DNA of 64,000 bases from Pythium myriotylum (lineage: Eukaryota; Oomycota; Peronosporomycetes; Pythiales; Pythiaceae), in assembly GCA_023091665.1 (NCBI GenBank), contig JALJCQ010000007.1:620001-684000 (forward strand). The letters are read 5' to 3'. Below, piece after piece: positions 1 through 9,182 of this stretch (position 1 is its first letter; each line of letters begins with the position of its first letter). The notes below the pieces were generated by a model. The model saw nothing but the letters and a program-made list of their open reading frames with translations, was not told the DNA's origin and searched no databases. The translations under genes were made by a program, and so were the position numbers.

Positions 1-149
1 CACTGACCGAGATGATGCCGACCTATGGCCGGAAGGACACCATGCGGCTTTCAGAGCTCCTGGCGACTGCCGAGCGCCAAGGAACGAAAGAGCCTGGTCA
101 ACGCGGGAGCGACGCACGATCCAGTGAAGGAGACACCGTTTGGTTCTAA
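1..149 (+). CDS. TYC-family member, 3' end only (cytoplasmic tail)
   Basis: The window opens inside the tail of an array gene. Reading from base 3 there is an open frame of 48 codons ending in TAA at 147-149. Its residues resemble the tail of the copy at 15015-16397: an L-T-E-M-M segment, then T-M-R-L-S-E-L-L-A-T-A-E-R (compare T-M-T-L-S-E-V-M-V-T-G-E-R there), a basic stretch, and the terminus G-D-T-V-W-F (compare E-D-T-V-W-L). Order and spacing agree, so this is probably a close paralogue on the plus strand. Its ectodomain and membrane helix lie outside the window. The call rests on the motif match alone. Confidence 0.7.
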   Translation, partial: LTEMMPTYGRKDTMRLSELLATAERQGTKEPGQRGSDARSSEGDTVWF

Positions 150-884
150 TCCATCCATCAACCAATCCACCCACCCACATCATCCCCTCGCGGGAGATAC
201 AAGATACCGTGCGCTGCCCTCCGCACCACGTTACTTGATGTAGATCCTCTGTGTTGTCCACGTAAGAGAGCGAGTCGGGAGTAATCCCACCTAATTTAAC
301 GCAGTCGCTGTTGCCGTTGCCACCAACTGTTTTGCGTGGAGTTCCATTGTTGTCAAACGCACGGGGGGGGAGGGGGTGGTAAACCGTGATGGAGTCGCGA
401 AGTAGGAAGAGTTGGTGAGGTCCGAGCAGACTGGGAAATGAAAGGCCTTGCATGCGAGAACTGAAAATCGCTGAAGCCGCACAATCTATGTGCATCTATG
501 AACAGTCGAAGGCTGCAGCAGCTGCGGGAGATCACATCTGGTTGATGATGGCCTTGATTGTCTTCCTGGATTTGAGCGGAGACAAGAAGACAAAATTTAC
601 TAAAAACGCGTACAATGGAACTTTCAGCTGTATAGGAGTTATAAGAGTCTTCTCATAAATAGTTAAATCTTTTTTGTCCATCAACTAATGAGTTCAAAAA
701 GCAAAATCTATTTGATCATAGAGTGTGCAGTTCGCCAAGGATGGGTGATTCCACACCACCTACTCAGACAATCCGCACCGAACCGGACATCCCGGCAAGA
801 CGGACCCACGCCGCAGCAGGGGTCACGGCCACTGGCTTCCCATACTCCGAAACTTGCCGTCACGAACGAGGTAACTTTGTTCCG
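150..884. other. Intergenic, no gene seen
   Basis: Only short open frames with no family resemblance are present. The one notable element is a G tract at 363-376 (eight G, one A, five G). The interval separates the partial gene at the left edge from the copy starting at 885. Confidence 0.6.
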
Positions 885-1934
885 ATGCAACTCGGCGGCA
901 GTCTCGCTCTGCTGCTCGCGCTTTGCTGCGGCATCACCGCCGCCGAGAAGAGACTCGATGAGTTCCAAGCCGACGGAAAGACGAGCTACTGCAAAGTCAC
1001 ATGCGGTCTTCCAACGACGCCGTTCTCTGCGCTTCAGCCTTCAAACACCGGTAGATGCCCCGTCGACATCTCCATGACGGTCTCCGTAAAGAGCTTCACA
1101 GCAGTGTCGATGGTCTTGGACGTGACGTGGAGTCTCTCGCTCAATGCGAACCGGTCCGAGGACGAGTTTCCATTGAGCGTTTTTGAGAATACGTTCACCT
1201 TTGCGCATAAGGTGGTCGCGTGCACGGTGGACTCGGATTGTGGGACGTTGGAGGACCTCGAGGGATCTGTCGCCAATGACGATGAATTTCCGGACACTGT
1301 GGATCTCACAAGCAAGGCTCCAATCAAGCTCACGAGCTACAGGCTACGGCTCCCTCCTACGAGCGACTACGTGGTCGTTGGCGACGTCTCCATCGCGAAT
1401 GACGACGGGAAGATGGTGGAAGTCTACGCGTTCCAGCGGGTCCGTGCAGCAGCCGACCCGCTAACACCACCCGCCACGGTCCGGCCTGACACCGCAGCTA
1501 TCGTCACTCCAACGGAAACGCCAGTCCCAAGTTCCACAACGAATCCAATCGCCCCAATACCCACAGGACCGGCTGTCGCACCTGAGCCTACGGATTTGGC
1601 TTCATCCACAACCTCGAGCTCGGAGGATCAGTTCGTCTGGGTACCGCTTCAACCCGGCAGCACGAATGAGCTGGACACAATAGGGCCCACGACTCCAGCG
1701 GTTTCCTCACATTCATCTACCTCTCAATCAAGCAACTCGTCCGTCTTTGAGAACTCGGAGAAAGGCGCAGCCTTGTCCTCTCCACAAAGTTCAAGCAACT
1801 CCATGAATGCCATCGGGTTTGCGAGCATCGGAGTGGTTGGGCTTGTTGCTGCCGCGATCTACTTTACGGCAAATCGAGGAGAGAAAACCCCCAACCAAAG
1901 CACAGACAACGCCAGGAATACCTTATCACTCTGA
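885..1934 (+). CDS. TYC-family type I membrane protein, short tail
   Basis: Predicted 349 aa. The frame is open upstream from 723, but the ATG at 885 is chosen because it directly begins a signal peptide (residues 1-20, ending I-T-A-A). The ectodomain spans about 24-205. Family Cys are 36 (T-S-Y-C), 58 (G-R-C-P), 113 and 119; Cys40 is an unpaired extra. N-A-N-R-S is at 87-91. The closing motif is P-A-T-V-R-P rather than the usual P-G-T-V. A Ser/Thr/Pro stalk (about 206-305) includes F-V-W-V-P-L, faintly like E-W-V-L-L-T-P in the copy at 16929. The helix is at about 309-327, followed by a 22-residue polar tail ending T-L-S-L. Function unknown. Confidence 0.85.
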   Translation: MQLGGSLALLLALCCGITAAEKRLDEFQADGKTSYCKVTCGLPTTPFSALQPSNTGRCPVDISMTVSVKSFTAVSMVLDVTWSLSLNANRSEDEFPLSVFENTFTFAHKVVACTVDSDCGTLEDLEGSVANDDEFPDTVDLTSKAPIKLTSYRLRLPPTSDYVVVGDVSIANDDGKMVEVYAFQRVRAAADPLTPPATVRPDTAAIVTPTETPVPSSTTNPIAPIPTGPAVAPEPTDLASSTTSSSEDQFVWVPLQPGSTNELDTIGPTTPAVSSHSSTSQSSNSSVFENSEKGAALSSPQSSSNSMNAIGFASIGVVGLVAAAIYFTANRGEKTPNQSTDNARNTLSL

Positions 1935-2334
1935 CGGAGCAAGCAGATATTATTATATTGATCGTGGTCTCCATCCCAACTGCTGTGCAATGTACACTCA
2001 TCGACCTTGACGGTAGTTCAGATGTATCCAGCACAACATCCTCCAAGCTTTGCCATCGTGGGTCGCTCACCGCACAGATGATCCTGCCTTCTCGAGAGTC
2101 GTATGGCGGGACTGGAGGTTTGAACCGAACTCTAGCGATGACGAGAAGCTGTGACCCGCTTTTCAGTACATTGGAAAGACCCGCTGTGTGTCCAAATCCA
2201 CCTCTCCCGTCTGGTTGTACAATGGAGACGCCGCACTCCGGATTCTAATGGAAGGGATAATCACGGTGTCACAATGACTCCCGCGCGTCGGCTTTCTACC
2301 CAGATGTGAGCAGTCGCGAATCTCTCGTGTCGCC
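1935..2334. other. Intergenic, no gene seen
   Basis: A 400-base spacer between two plus-strand array genes. No family relic or RNA gene was recognised. The last bases before the next ATG include a short initiator-like segment, AGTCGCGAATCTC, near 2311-2323. Confidence 0.5.
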
Positions 2335-3447
2335 ATGCGACTCGCGCGGCTCGGGCCGTTGCTGGCGCTAGGTATCGCCGCCGCAGGAGCCAACCTCATC
2401 GAGGACGGATACTCCGCCGATGGCTCCACGACGTACTGCGAACAGGGTCTCGATAATCAGATGACTGGGATATTTTCGACCGTACGAGCGAGAAGCGCTG
2501 ACCGCTGCCCTCTCTCGATCTCTCTCTCTGTGAACGTGAAGAGCTACACAATGAAGACGGTCGTTATCAACGTTGCCTGGAACGTCTCTCTCAGCCCCAA
2601 TTCCTCAAGCTTGCTCTACCAGGCGACCCCGAACGCTACCAACCAGGTCCCAATCATCCTTCCGACAGTTCAAGCGTGCCTGGTCGACTCATACTGCGGG
2701 ACCTTCAGCGACGTCGTCTTATCATCCCTCGAAAACACATTTTATGCCTTAGACACCCATTCCCAAGCCCCAGTACGCATGGCAACCTTTGAACTCAAGC
2801 TTGACGCGATCGGTGACTACGTCGTTCTTGCAAGAGCTTCGGTCTCCAGCGGTAAAGATCTCGTCACTAACGTTGCCTTCCAAAAATTGCGCACGACTAC
2901 GGACGGCTCGGCCTCTCCAGGCACAATCCGACCCCCGCGTGCTGGCTTCAAGAGCCCACTTGTTATCTCCCACGCAACAACAAGGCCCCAGGCCGCGACG
3001 CCGGCACCGCAATCATCAAATGTAACCTCAGTTAACGACCGAGGGACCGTGGCGGCGTCCTCCGATCTCACACACCATAGTTCAACGAACGCCGTAGTGG
3101 TTGCAGCCATCGCTATAGCAGGAATCGTCGTCGCCGCAGTCGTGTTAGCGGTCAAGCGCCGACGTGACAAGCTCAATGAACGGAACATTCCAGAACCGAG
3201 GGCCGGGTCAATGCAAACGCCTGTGCGTAACCATAGAGACAACAAGTGCAGAGAAGCCAAAGCTCTCGGCTCACAGCGAGGGAGCTCGATTGATAGTGTC
3301 GCGATCTTGCAGAGTTTGTCATCGCAACGTAAGAAGAGCACGCGCCAACAGCAAGCTACTGCCACTGGTAATTGGTACGACGCGTCTCAACATTGCAGAG
3401 CGAATGAAGCACGACGATCTGTTGACGACGAGGCCTTTTCCTTTTAG
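2335..3447 (+). CDS. TYC-family type I membrane protein, 'RPPRAGF/SMQxPxRNHR' type
   Basis: Predicted 370 aa, with the signal peptide at 1-19. The ectodomain begins E-D-G-Y-S-A-D-G-S-T-T-Y-C and has Cys 35, 58, 115 and 121. It carries S-P-N-S-S in place of N-x-N-R-S. It closes with P-G-T-I-R-P-P-R-A-G-F (195-205). The short stalk (about 206-250) ends in a helix at 252-273, stopped by K-R-R-R. The 97-residue tail has S-M-Q-T-P-V-R-N-H-R and D-S-V-A-I-L-Q-S-L, both shared with the copy at 34458 and partly with 13623, and ends A-F-S-F. These three copies form a clear subgroup although they are scattered across the array. Confidence 0.87.
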   Translation: MRLARLGPLLALGIAAAGANLIEDGYSADGSTTYCEQGLDNQMTGIFSTVRARSADRCPLSISLSVNVKSYTMKTVVINVAWNVSLSPNSSSLLYQATPNATNQVPIILPTVQACLVDSYCGTFSDVVLSSLENTFYALDTHSQAPVRMATFELKLDAIGDYVVLARASVSSGKDLVTNVAFQKLRTTTDGSASPGTIRPPRAGFKSPLVISHATTRPQAATPAPQSSNVTSVNDRGTVAASSDLTHHSSTNAVVVAAIAIAGIVVAAVVLAVKRRRDKLNERNIPEPRAGSMQTPVRNHRDNKCREAKALGSQRGSSIDSVAILQSLSSQRKKSTRQQQATATGNWYDASQHCRANEARRSVDDEAFSF

Positions 3448-4308
3448 AGATTTTTAAGAATTATAACACCTTTAGAGTTATTGAAAATTTGAACACAACG
3501 CCAGTTCGTTTGCTGGCCTGCAATTCAAACGACCAGGTATGGTATCTTAGATTGGAAAATCAGCAGTCTCTCGTGCCGCATTTAGAGGTGAAGTTCTCGC
3601 GGCTCTTGGAAAGTTTGGCAAGCGATCGTGTTGGACCGAGATCCGCATCAAGTGAGCTTCTCTGAGCCTCTAATGGGTCTGCATCCATGGGTGAGTTTGT
3701 CTCATCCATGCACTCGACTCATCAACAGAAGAGCCAGCCCCGGTAAAAGATCAGCAATTCGATGGCCGGATTGGAAGCGCTGTCCGAAACTGTCCCCGAC
3801 AAGCCAATTTTTGATGTTACTGCTAAAGAACCAACGTCGTTGGAGAGCTTGATAGAAGGATTTGGCGATGGCAGTGGTCTTGACAGGGTCTGGTCAGGGT
3901 ATACTGAAGCCGAGTCACGGGATAGAAAGTGCATCCAGCATCTGACATGGCTACATTTAGACGCCCACGACGGTCAAAGCGCGAAGGTTGAATGGTTCCA
4001 TTGGGCCGAAAGATAAACCATGACAGGGTATGCGCTAATGCTGTGCGTATTTGTGGGTATGTCGACATCCACGTTTGCAATAAGCGAAGTTCTCGTTCAT
4101 GAAATGCCACAACTGTAGAAAGATTTCGGGCGTCGGTTAGAGTGGTGATTATTGCCGTTGGAGTTTCGACGAGCTGGTCTCGCCGTTGAATGCACGGTCA
4201 AATGATCGGAGTCGTCTATTCTAATTGATCAATATTAGTTTCTCTAGCCCGCTAACAACACTCGCTATGCTACTTCACACGTTATTCTATGGTCCCCAAT
4301 GGGATTTA
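3448..4308. other. Intergenic between convergent genes
   Basis: Lies between a plus-strand gene and a minus-strand gene, so it should hold both 3' ends. A plus-strand open frame at 3762-4016 (84 codons) has no recognisable domain and no family motif. I see no support for it as a gene. Confidence 0.5.
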
Positions 4309-5244
4309 TCATCGCGAGCCACGGCGGCAGTTTCTCGGTCGGTTTCCAGGCTCTGAATCACTCGCATCAAGTGGCTGATCGTCGCTTGAGGATCGTCGCG
4401 CGATCACGAAGTACATTGCGGCCGCCACAAGTGCAGCCGCAGCCATACCAGCGAGCACGATGGCATTAATCGCGCTACCATGGCTCGGTGAAGACACACC
4501 TTCGCCGGTAGAAGCGTTCTGAGCGTTGGTTTCGGAGGTCTGTGGGGACTGTGTTGGTGGCATTGACACGACAAGTATTGGGACTGGAGTCATCGGGACC
4601 GACACCTCGCTTTTGTTTTCACTGGATTCGACAAGAGCAGGACGAACTGTCCCTGGCAAGTCCACGACGTCATCGGAAGCGCTCACTTTGAGGAACACAT
4701 AGTTGTGGATCGGTTTCACGCCTTCAGTGTTGACAGTGACATCCCCGACGATCAAATAGGTGCCTTTCGGTGGGATTCGCATGCGATAGGAAAGAAGCAC
4801 GACCGTCTCCGTGCTGTTAATGTTCACATACGGTTCGTACGTGGTATCGCTGACGCCTCTAGGGAGAATCACGTCGTTGTCGGACGTGCAGTTGGTCTCG
4901 ACAGCGCAAGCCGTCACGGTGTCGTCGATGGTCATGAGGTTCTCGACGAGATCCACGGGGAACAAATGATCCGAGCGCTTGTGGTTCACCGTGATATTCC
5001 ACTCAACATCGAACGTTGCTGTAAGCGCCGTGACGCTTTGCTTGGTCACTTTCATCGTAATTGCCACGGGGCATTTGCCTTTACTGATCGGCGAGAGCAC
5101 GTAGAACGGCGGAGTCGCGTCTTGACCCGCGATCTTGCAGTAGGTCGAGACGCCATCGGCCTCGAACCTGTCAATCGCGTTCGCAGCGAAGGTCGAGCCC
5201 GTCGCCACGACCAGCAAGAGACAAACGAGCGCGGCGAACCGCAT
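4309..5244 (-). CDS. TYC-family type I membrane protein, short NCRR tail
   Basis: Predicted 311 aa on the minus strand. An in-frame ATG lies 57 bases further upstream (5301), but 5244 starts the signal peptide (1-20, M-R-F-A-A-L-V...) and is preferred. Family Cys are 36, 58, 113 and 119. Glycosylation sequons include N-I-T after the Trp strand. The closing motif is L-P-G-T-V-R-P. The Pro/Thr stalk leads to a helix at about 259-281 ending M-Y-F-V-I-A-R-R. The 30-residue tail ends P-R-N-C-R-R-G-S-R; the N-C-R element recurs in the tails at 16929 and 21553. It is one of two array genes facing against the majority. Confidence 0.87.
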   Translation of the reverse strand: MRFAALVCLLLVVATGSTFAANAIDRFEADGVSTYCKIAGQDATPPFYVLSPISKGKCPVAITMKVTKQSVTALTATFDVEWNITVNHKRSDHLFPVDLVENLMTIDDTVTACAVETNCTSDNDVILPRGVSDTTYEPYVNINSTETVVLLSYRMRIPPKGTYLIVGDVTVNTEGVKPIHNYVFLKVSASDDVVDLPGTVRPALVESSENKSEVSVPMTPVPILVVSMPPTQSPQTSETNAQNASTGEGVSSPSHGSAINAIVLAGMAAAALVAAAMYFVIARRSSSDDQPLDASDSEPGNRPRNCRRGSR

Positions 5245-6055
5245 TGGCGTGGTCGGCCACTGTCGGTGTGCCGATGCGTCTCGGCGAGCGCAATTTATCA
5301 TCTACTGGAGTTAGGCGAGACCAGAGACGCGGACATCTTTCAGTGTACAGACCGATGGCGGGTCCACTGTGGGCTGCCGACTCTCACTGGCTTGCAGGAG
5401 CCTTGTGGACAGCAGCTCTCAGCGGAGAAAAAGGCACGACTGCAGACAGAGGACAGTCGCAGTCACTGCACAGTGAGCTGTAATGCAGCGCCGATTCGTT
5501 TGGTCATCACCGAAAGCAAGGAGTAATAGTGCCGAAGCGTTTAGTTAGTGAGAGTCCAACGCCGTCGGAGTCGCCAAGCCTCCACGAGTAATATTCCTCT
5601 CCTAGCGAGCAATCGACAGGCCGTCCAATGCTCGACTCCTTTGCCAGCAAAGGCATCGCCGCATGGTCCGGGTTCATTTCGAGACAGGCGAGTGCGATTC
5701 GCACCAATGGTTCTTGGTGTACTGGTGTTCAGACCAAGGAGCTGGTCTCCCACACGCTCCATAGTCATAGTCATGGGCTCACTCGTTTTTGTGCCATAAA
5801 GTTGATGGATGACTCGCTCTCCATATGGGCGGATGGGATAGGCCAGCACCCAGTTCGAAAACTTACCCATGATGATGTCTAGACCCAGTTGGCGACGCGT
5901 CTTGGTCCGCCATTGTGAATAATTCACATCCGCCAACTCCCTGCTCCCAGCACGCGAGTAGTGGATTCCCAATCAGCATCCGCTATGAACGACATATCCT
6001 GTGTCGGGGCATGCTAGGAACACGGGGAGCATGGCCACCCCCTATGGCCGTCGCT

Positions 6056-6081
6056 CCCCCCCCCCCCCCCCCCCCCCCCCC
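6056..6081. repeat. Poly-C homopolymer (26 bases)
   Basis: 26 consecutive C residues within the divergent promoter interval between the genes at 4309 and 6666. It is a potential slippage hotspot and also a likely site of assembly error. No reading frame that I trust crosses it. Confidence 0.9.
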
Positions 6082-6621
6082 ATGGTCTCATCTCGCTTGA
6101 GAGCTTCCGAGGAGCCCTGGAGCTCTTCAGTCGCGTCGACCAGCTCCGGCTGAATAGGTGTCTTGGCTGCTGAGACTCAGCCTGATGGGTGAGCGAGCCT
6201 CTCTCGTTCTCTCTAGTTTAGATGGACCGAACAACTAAAGGCAAACCGCCGCTACAATCTTGGCAAGGTTGACGGTCGCCGAGTCTCGGTGAAGTCAGTC
6301 GTAACTCTTTGGGTTGAGCACCCAGATCGCCTGAGGTCGAGCCGCTTGGGGTGAGGCTCGCTGCCACAAAAACTTCTCGCCAGGCGTCCGTCTCGTCGCT
6401 TCCTCGGCGACAACTGGTTTTTGGCCTGGAGCAGAGACCACACCTGGAGTTATGAGTACAATACCCAGAGTTGACTTGGGAAGAGCCATCTCTCTTCCCA
6501 AACAGGTGATGGATTAGAGGGCTATTATCGAGAGCGAGCCGGGCTCGACTGCGATTCACATGGAGGGGGAAGCCACCTGTCGTGGGCCTGAGGTCCGACG
6601 GCGCGCATGGATAACTGAGCT

Positions 6622-6636
6622 ACATTCGCGAATTCC
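6622..6636 (+). promoter_or_regulatory. Initiator-like element upstream of gene at 6666
   Basis: ACATTCGCGAATTCC resembles the oomycete initiator core YCAYTYY and the related elements found before the genes at 13623, 21553, 32392, 37579, 43773 and 57232. The following CCATAGAGAACG is nearly repeated before the gene at 40273 (GAATTCCATAGACACG). Confidence 0.35.
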
Positions 6637-6665
6637 ATAGAGAACGTCGAAAGGAGACTGAGCCG

Positions 6666-7778
6666 ATGCGGTGGCTCGCCGTCTCCGCGGCCCTCGGCGC
6701 CGTCGCTGTCCACGGCGCCTCGACGCTGGACAAGTTCAAAGCGGACAGCACCGTCACGTACTGCAAGACGGCGCAAACGCTGGCGACGGTAGTGTCCGAG
6801 GGGCTCTCAACGACCAGCGCGGGAGCATGTCCGGTCGTGATCACATTGACGGTCTCCGCAAATGCCTACACGACCTTCGTGACGACCGACTACGACGTAG
6901 CGTGGAGCACGGCGGCGAATGGCAACTGGTCGCCTGCGTTGTTCCCAGCCGAATCGCTCGCGAGTACGTTCACGGTCGCGAACACGTCGGTGATCGCCTG
7001 TCGAGTCGACAGCACTTGCTCCAAGACAGAAGACGTGCTCTACCCAGTGGAGTGGAGCAAGGACCAAGCGCTACCACAACTCAACGTTGCAGCGCAGACG
7101 GCAGCGCCACTCGCGAACTACCGTTTTCGACTTCCTGGCTCCGGCGAATACTTCATCATCGGCGACATCGTGCTCCCAAGCACGAGCGCGGGCTTTGTGC
7201 ACAACTACGTGTTCCAGCGCGTGCGGACCTCGTCCGACGCTGCGTTTCAGCCTGGTAAAGTGATCCCCGGGCCAGCGACAGGTGATTCGACAACGACGCG
7301 AGGCTCGTCGTCGGTGACCGCTTCGACTGAGCTGTCCACCGATGACCAAGAGAAGAACGACGATGACAAGGACGATGCGAGCGAGAAAAAAGAGCAAAAA
7401 GTCAAGGCTTCCTCGCTTACGAACCCGTCGACCTCGCTGGAGCTCCCGATATTCATCGCAGTCGGCGTCGTAGCCGTGATGGCGGTCGTCGCAGTCGCGC
7501 GATACCGCTCGCGGTCTCAGAATGAAGAGACGACGAGTGTCGACTTTAGCAAGAGCGAAGATCTCGACGGGGATAGCATAGGCCCTGCAGCGGCGCCTCC
7601 TCCGGTGCGACCGCAGGGACGCCCACCTCTCGCACGCTCGAACACTGGGCCCGTGTACATGAACGCTTCGCGTCGCCAACCGATCGCGTTCGGTTTCTTC
7701 GGTCGCAGCAGCTCGCTCTCGGACACCGGCTCGGCTGCGGCGAACAAAGGATACAACACGAATCCGTCTGGGCTCTAG
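6666..7778 (+). CDS. TYC-family type I membrane protein with charged stalk
   Basis: Predicted 370 aa, with the signal peptide at 1-18. The ectodomain is divergent: the usual A-D-G before the first Cys reads K-A-D-S-T-V-T-Y-C, losing the Gly. Cys are 33, 55, 112 and 118. The closing motif is Q-P-G-K-V-I-P. Instead of a purely Thr/Pro stalk it has a dense Asp/Glu/Lys run at about 226-247. The helix is at 260-278. The roughly 92-residue tail contains S-V-D-F-S-K-S-E-D-L and a proline segment, V-R-P-Q-G-R-P-P-L-A-R-S. A second, rearranged copy of most of this gene lies at 9183-10137. Confidence 0.87.
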   Translation: MRWLAVSAALGAVAVHGASTLDKFKADSTVTYCKTAQTLATVVSEGLSTTSAGACPVVITLTVSANAYTTFVTTDYDVAWSTAANGNWSPALFPAESLASTFTVANTSVIACRVDSTCSKTEDVLYPVEWSKDQALPQLNVAAQTAAPLANYRFRLPGSGEYFIIGDIVLPSTSAGFVHNYVFQRVRTSSDAAFQPGKVIPGPATGDSTTTRGSSSVTASTELSTDDQEKNDDDKDDASEKKEQKVKASSLTNPSTSLELPIFIAVGVVAVMAVVAVARYRSRSQNEETTSVDFSKSEDLDGDSIGPAAAPPPVRPQGRPPLARSNTGPVYMNASRRQPIAFGFFGRSSSLSDTGSAAANKGYNTNPSGL

Positions 7779-8163
7779 CCTATTTGTGGTGGCGCCCAAA
7801 CGGCGAGATGATGTTACAATATATGTACGCTCAGCTTCTTTAAATGATTCAAGCATCAACTTCAGTTGTTGTGGATGGCTCTCTGCTTGATATCGACGGT
7901 TCATGTTTCCTCAACTTTTGCTCGGGGACGGTTCCGTGAGCCCACCTGATCTCCCACCCAATCGGGTCGTCTGGGTTGACCCACATAAGTCAAACTTCAT
8001 CAACGTCGACGCAATCCAGACACAGCAGCTTCCCGTGGACAGTCCACGGGTGTGATGGCCTCTGCAGCTCGTGCGACACTCAACGTGGGTCGTGGCCTCG
8101 TTCGAGTCTTCTGAGAAGACTCGCAACACTATCTCACGCGACTCAAAGAAAGCATCGCTCGGC
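7779..8163. other. Spacer with 21-base palindrome before gene at 8164
   Basis: No gene is seen. The 3' part is the duplicated spacer also found at 10213-10517. A palindrome, CGAGTCTTCT-G-AGAAGACTCG, sits at 8103-8123, about 40 bases before the ATG. The duplicate spacer has an enlarged version at 10432-10474. Confidence 0.75.
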
Positions 8164-9075
8164 ATGGGGCTCGCGGCTGTTGTAAGAATCCTCGCGCTGT
8201 GTCTCGTGATCGGGCGCGTCGCAGCCCAGTTCCCCGAAGAACAGTACGCTACCGATGGCACCACGACCTATTGCAAACTCACAAACGGCTTGCCGACGCC
8301 GCCTTACACTTTGGTCAAGACTGGCAAGTGTCCGGTCACGCTTCAGATGTCGGTCACTCTTCGAAGCTTCACTGCGGTGACGACAGTCTTCGATGTCCAT
8401 TGGAACGTGTCGATGAACCCGAAGCGATCTGAAGAAGAGTTCCCACTAGATGCGTTTGAGGACGAGCTGCGCATTGGGGACAGTATCTATGCGTGCAAGA
8501 CGGATTCCGACTGCTCAGACAACGAAGACCGCGTTATGTCTGTAGGGATCGATGGTGTTGAGGCCTTTCTCGTCTCGCTCTATACCACGAACACTTCCGC
8601 GGTCAAGCTGATGTCCTATCGACTTCGGCTGCCGCCGTCGGACGACTACATGATCGTCGGGCACTTAACGGTTGGAAGCCTTGAAGAAAACTTGATCGAC
8701 AACTTCGTTTACCAGCGAGTCAGCACGACTGGTAACTTGACGCCTGGAACGGTCAAGCCGGCGCAAATCGAGCCGGTTGACACAGTCACCCCAACAGTTT
8801 CTTCAGTTCCCCCGACGACCATCCCTCCAACTGGGACGACAACCGTCCCCATATCGACGAAGGCCCCCGACCAAGGAGCTGCTGCGCTCGAAACGCTACA
8901 TCCGACCATGGAGGCACAAGCTGCTGGTGACGGGAACGTCATAGAAGCCGTGGCGTCATCGTCTTCTTCCAACGGCCCAGGCAACGCCATGACAGCCGGT
9001 TTACTCGCGGGTGTTGCAGTTGCGGCACTTGTAGTGGCGGTGATGTATTTCGTCGTGTCTCGCAAGCACGAGTAG
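8164..9075 (+). CDS. TYC-family type I membrane protein, minimal tail
   Basis: Predicted 303 aa. The frame is open from 8071, but the ATG at 8164 gives a clean signal peptide (1-21, ending V-A-A-Q). Cys are 37, 56, 111 and 117, and N-V-S precedes N-P-K-R-S. The closing motif is L-T-P-G-T-V-K-P. The Thr/Pro/Ala stalk (about 196-272) leads to a helix at about 275-298, followed by only S-R-K-H-E. With five cytoplasmic residues it can hardly signal alone, so it could be a decoy, an adhesin or a co-receptor (inference). Stalk and helix are almost identical at DNA level to the copy at 10518, whereas the ectodomains differ widely. Confidence 0.9.
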   Translation: MGLAAVVRILALCLVIGRVAAQFPEEQYATDGTTTYCKLTNGLPTPPYTLVKTGKCPVTLQMSVTLRSFTAVTTVFDVHWNVSMNPKRSEEEFPLDAFEDELRIGDSIYACKTDSDCSDNEDRVMSVGIDGVEAFLVSLYTTNTSAVKLMSYRLRLPPSDDYMIVGHLTVGSLEENLIDNFVYQRVSTTGNLTPGTVKPAQIEPVDTVTPTVSSVPPTTIPPTGTTTVPISTKAPDQGAAALETLHPTMEAQAAGDGNVIEAVASSSSSNGPGNAMTAGLLAGVAVAALVVAVMYFVVSRKHE

Positions 9076-9182
9076 TTCTCTAGATCTTGTTGAGGGCTGG
9101 CAGTGATCATGTCTGATGCAGGCACCTCTTCAGTGAATGTGGTTGTGAAAACCACAACAGAGTCGACGACGGACACAGGCAA

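Larger units (their letters stand above)
5245..6665. other. Intergenic with a 26-C homopolymer
   Basis: A 1.4 kb divergent spacer between a minus-strand and a plus-strand array gene, so it should contain both promoters. It holds an uninterrupted C tract at 6056-6081. Minus-strand open frames at 5541-5972 and 6218-6559 show no family motif, signal peptide or known domain and are treated as chance frames. Confidence 0.55.
6721..9120 (+). repeat. Tandem segmental duplication, unit A
   Basis: Most of the gene at 6666, the spacer and the gene at 8164 form a unit of about 2.4 kb. The unit recurs at about 9181-11545 as pseudogene, spacer and the gene at 10518. Matching is clear in the coding parts, in the spacer (7921-8105 against 10213-10385, including the shared string CCACGGGTGTGATGGCCTCT) and in the 3' flanks (9063-9140 against 11428-11505). 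Confidence 0.85.

Noticed and set aside
4705..5526. Plus-strand 273-codon frame opposite the gene at 4309
   Set aside because: It is antisense to a well-supported family member and has no motif of its own.
5541..5972. Minus-strand frame of 143 codons in the 5.2-6.7 kb spacer
   Set aside because: No signal peptide, family Cys spacing or known domain. It could be chance.
7071..7904. Minus-strand open frame of 277 codons antisense to the gene at 6666
   Set aside because: It is Arg-rich, has no signal peptide or domain, and mirrors the GC-rich third positions of the real gene. The homologous antisense frame is not kept in other copies.
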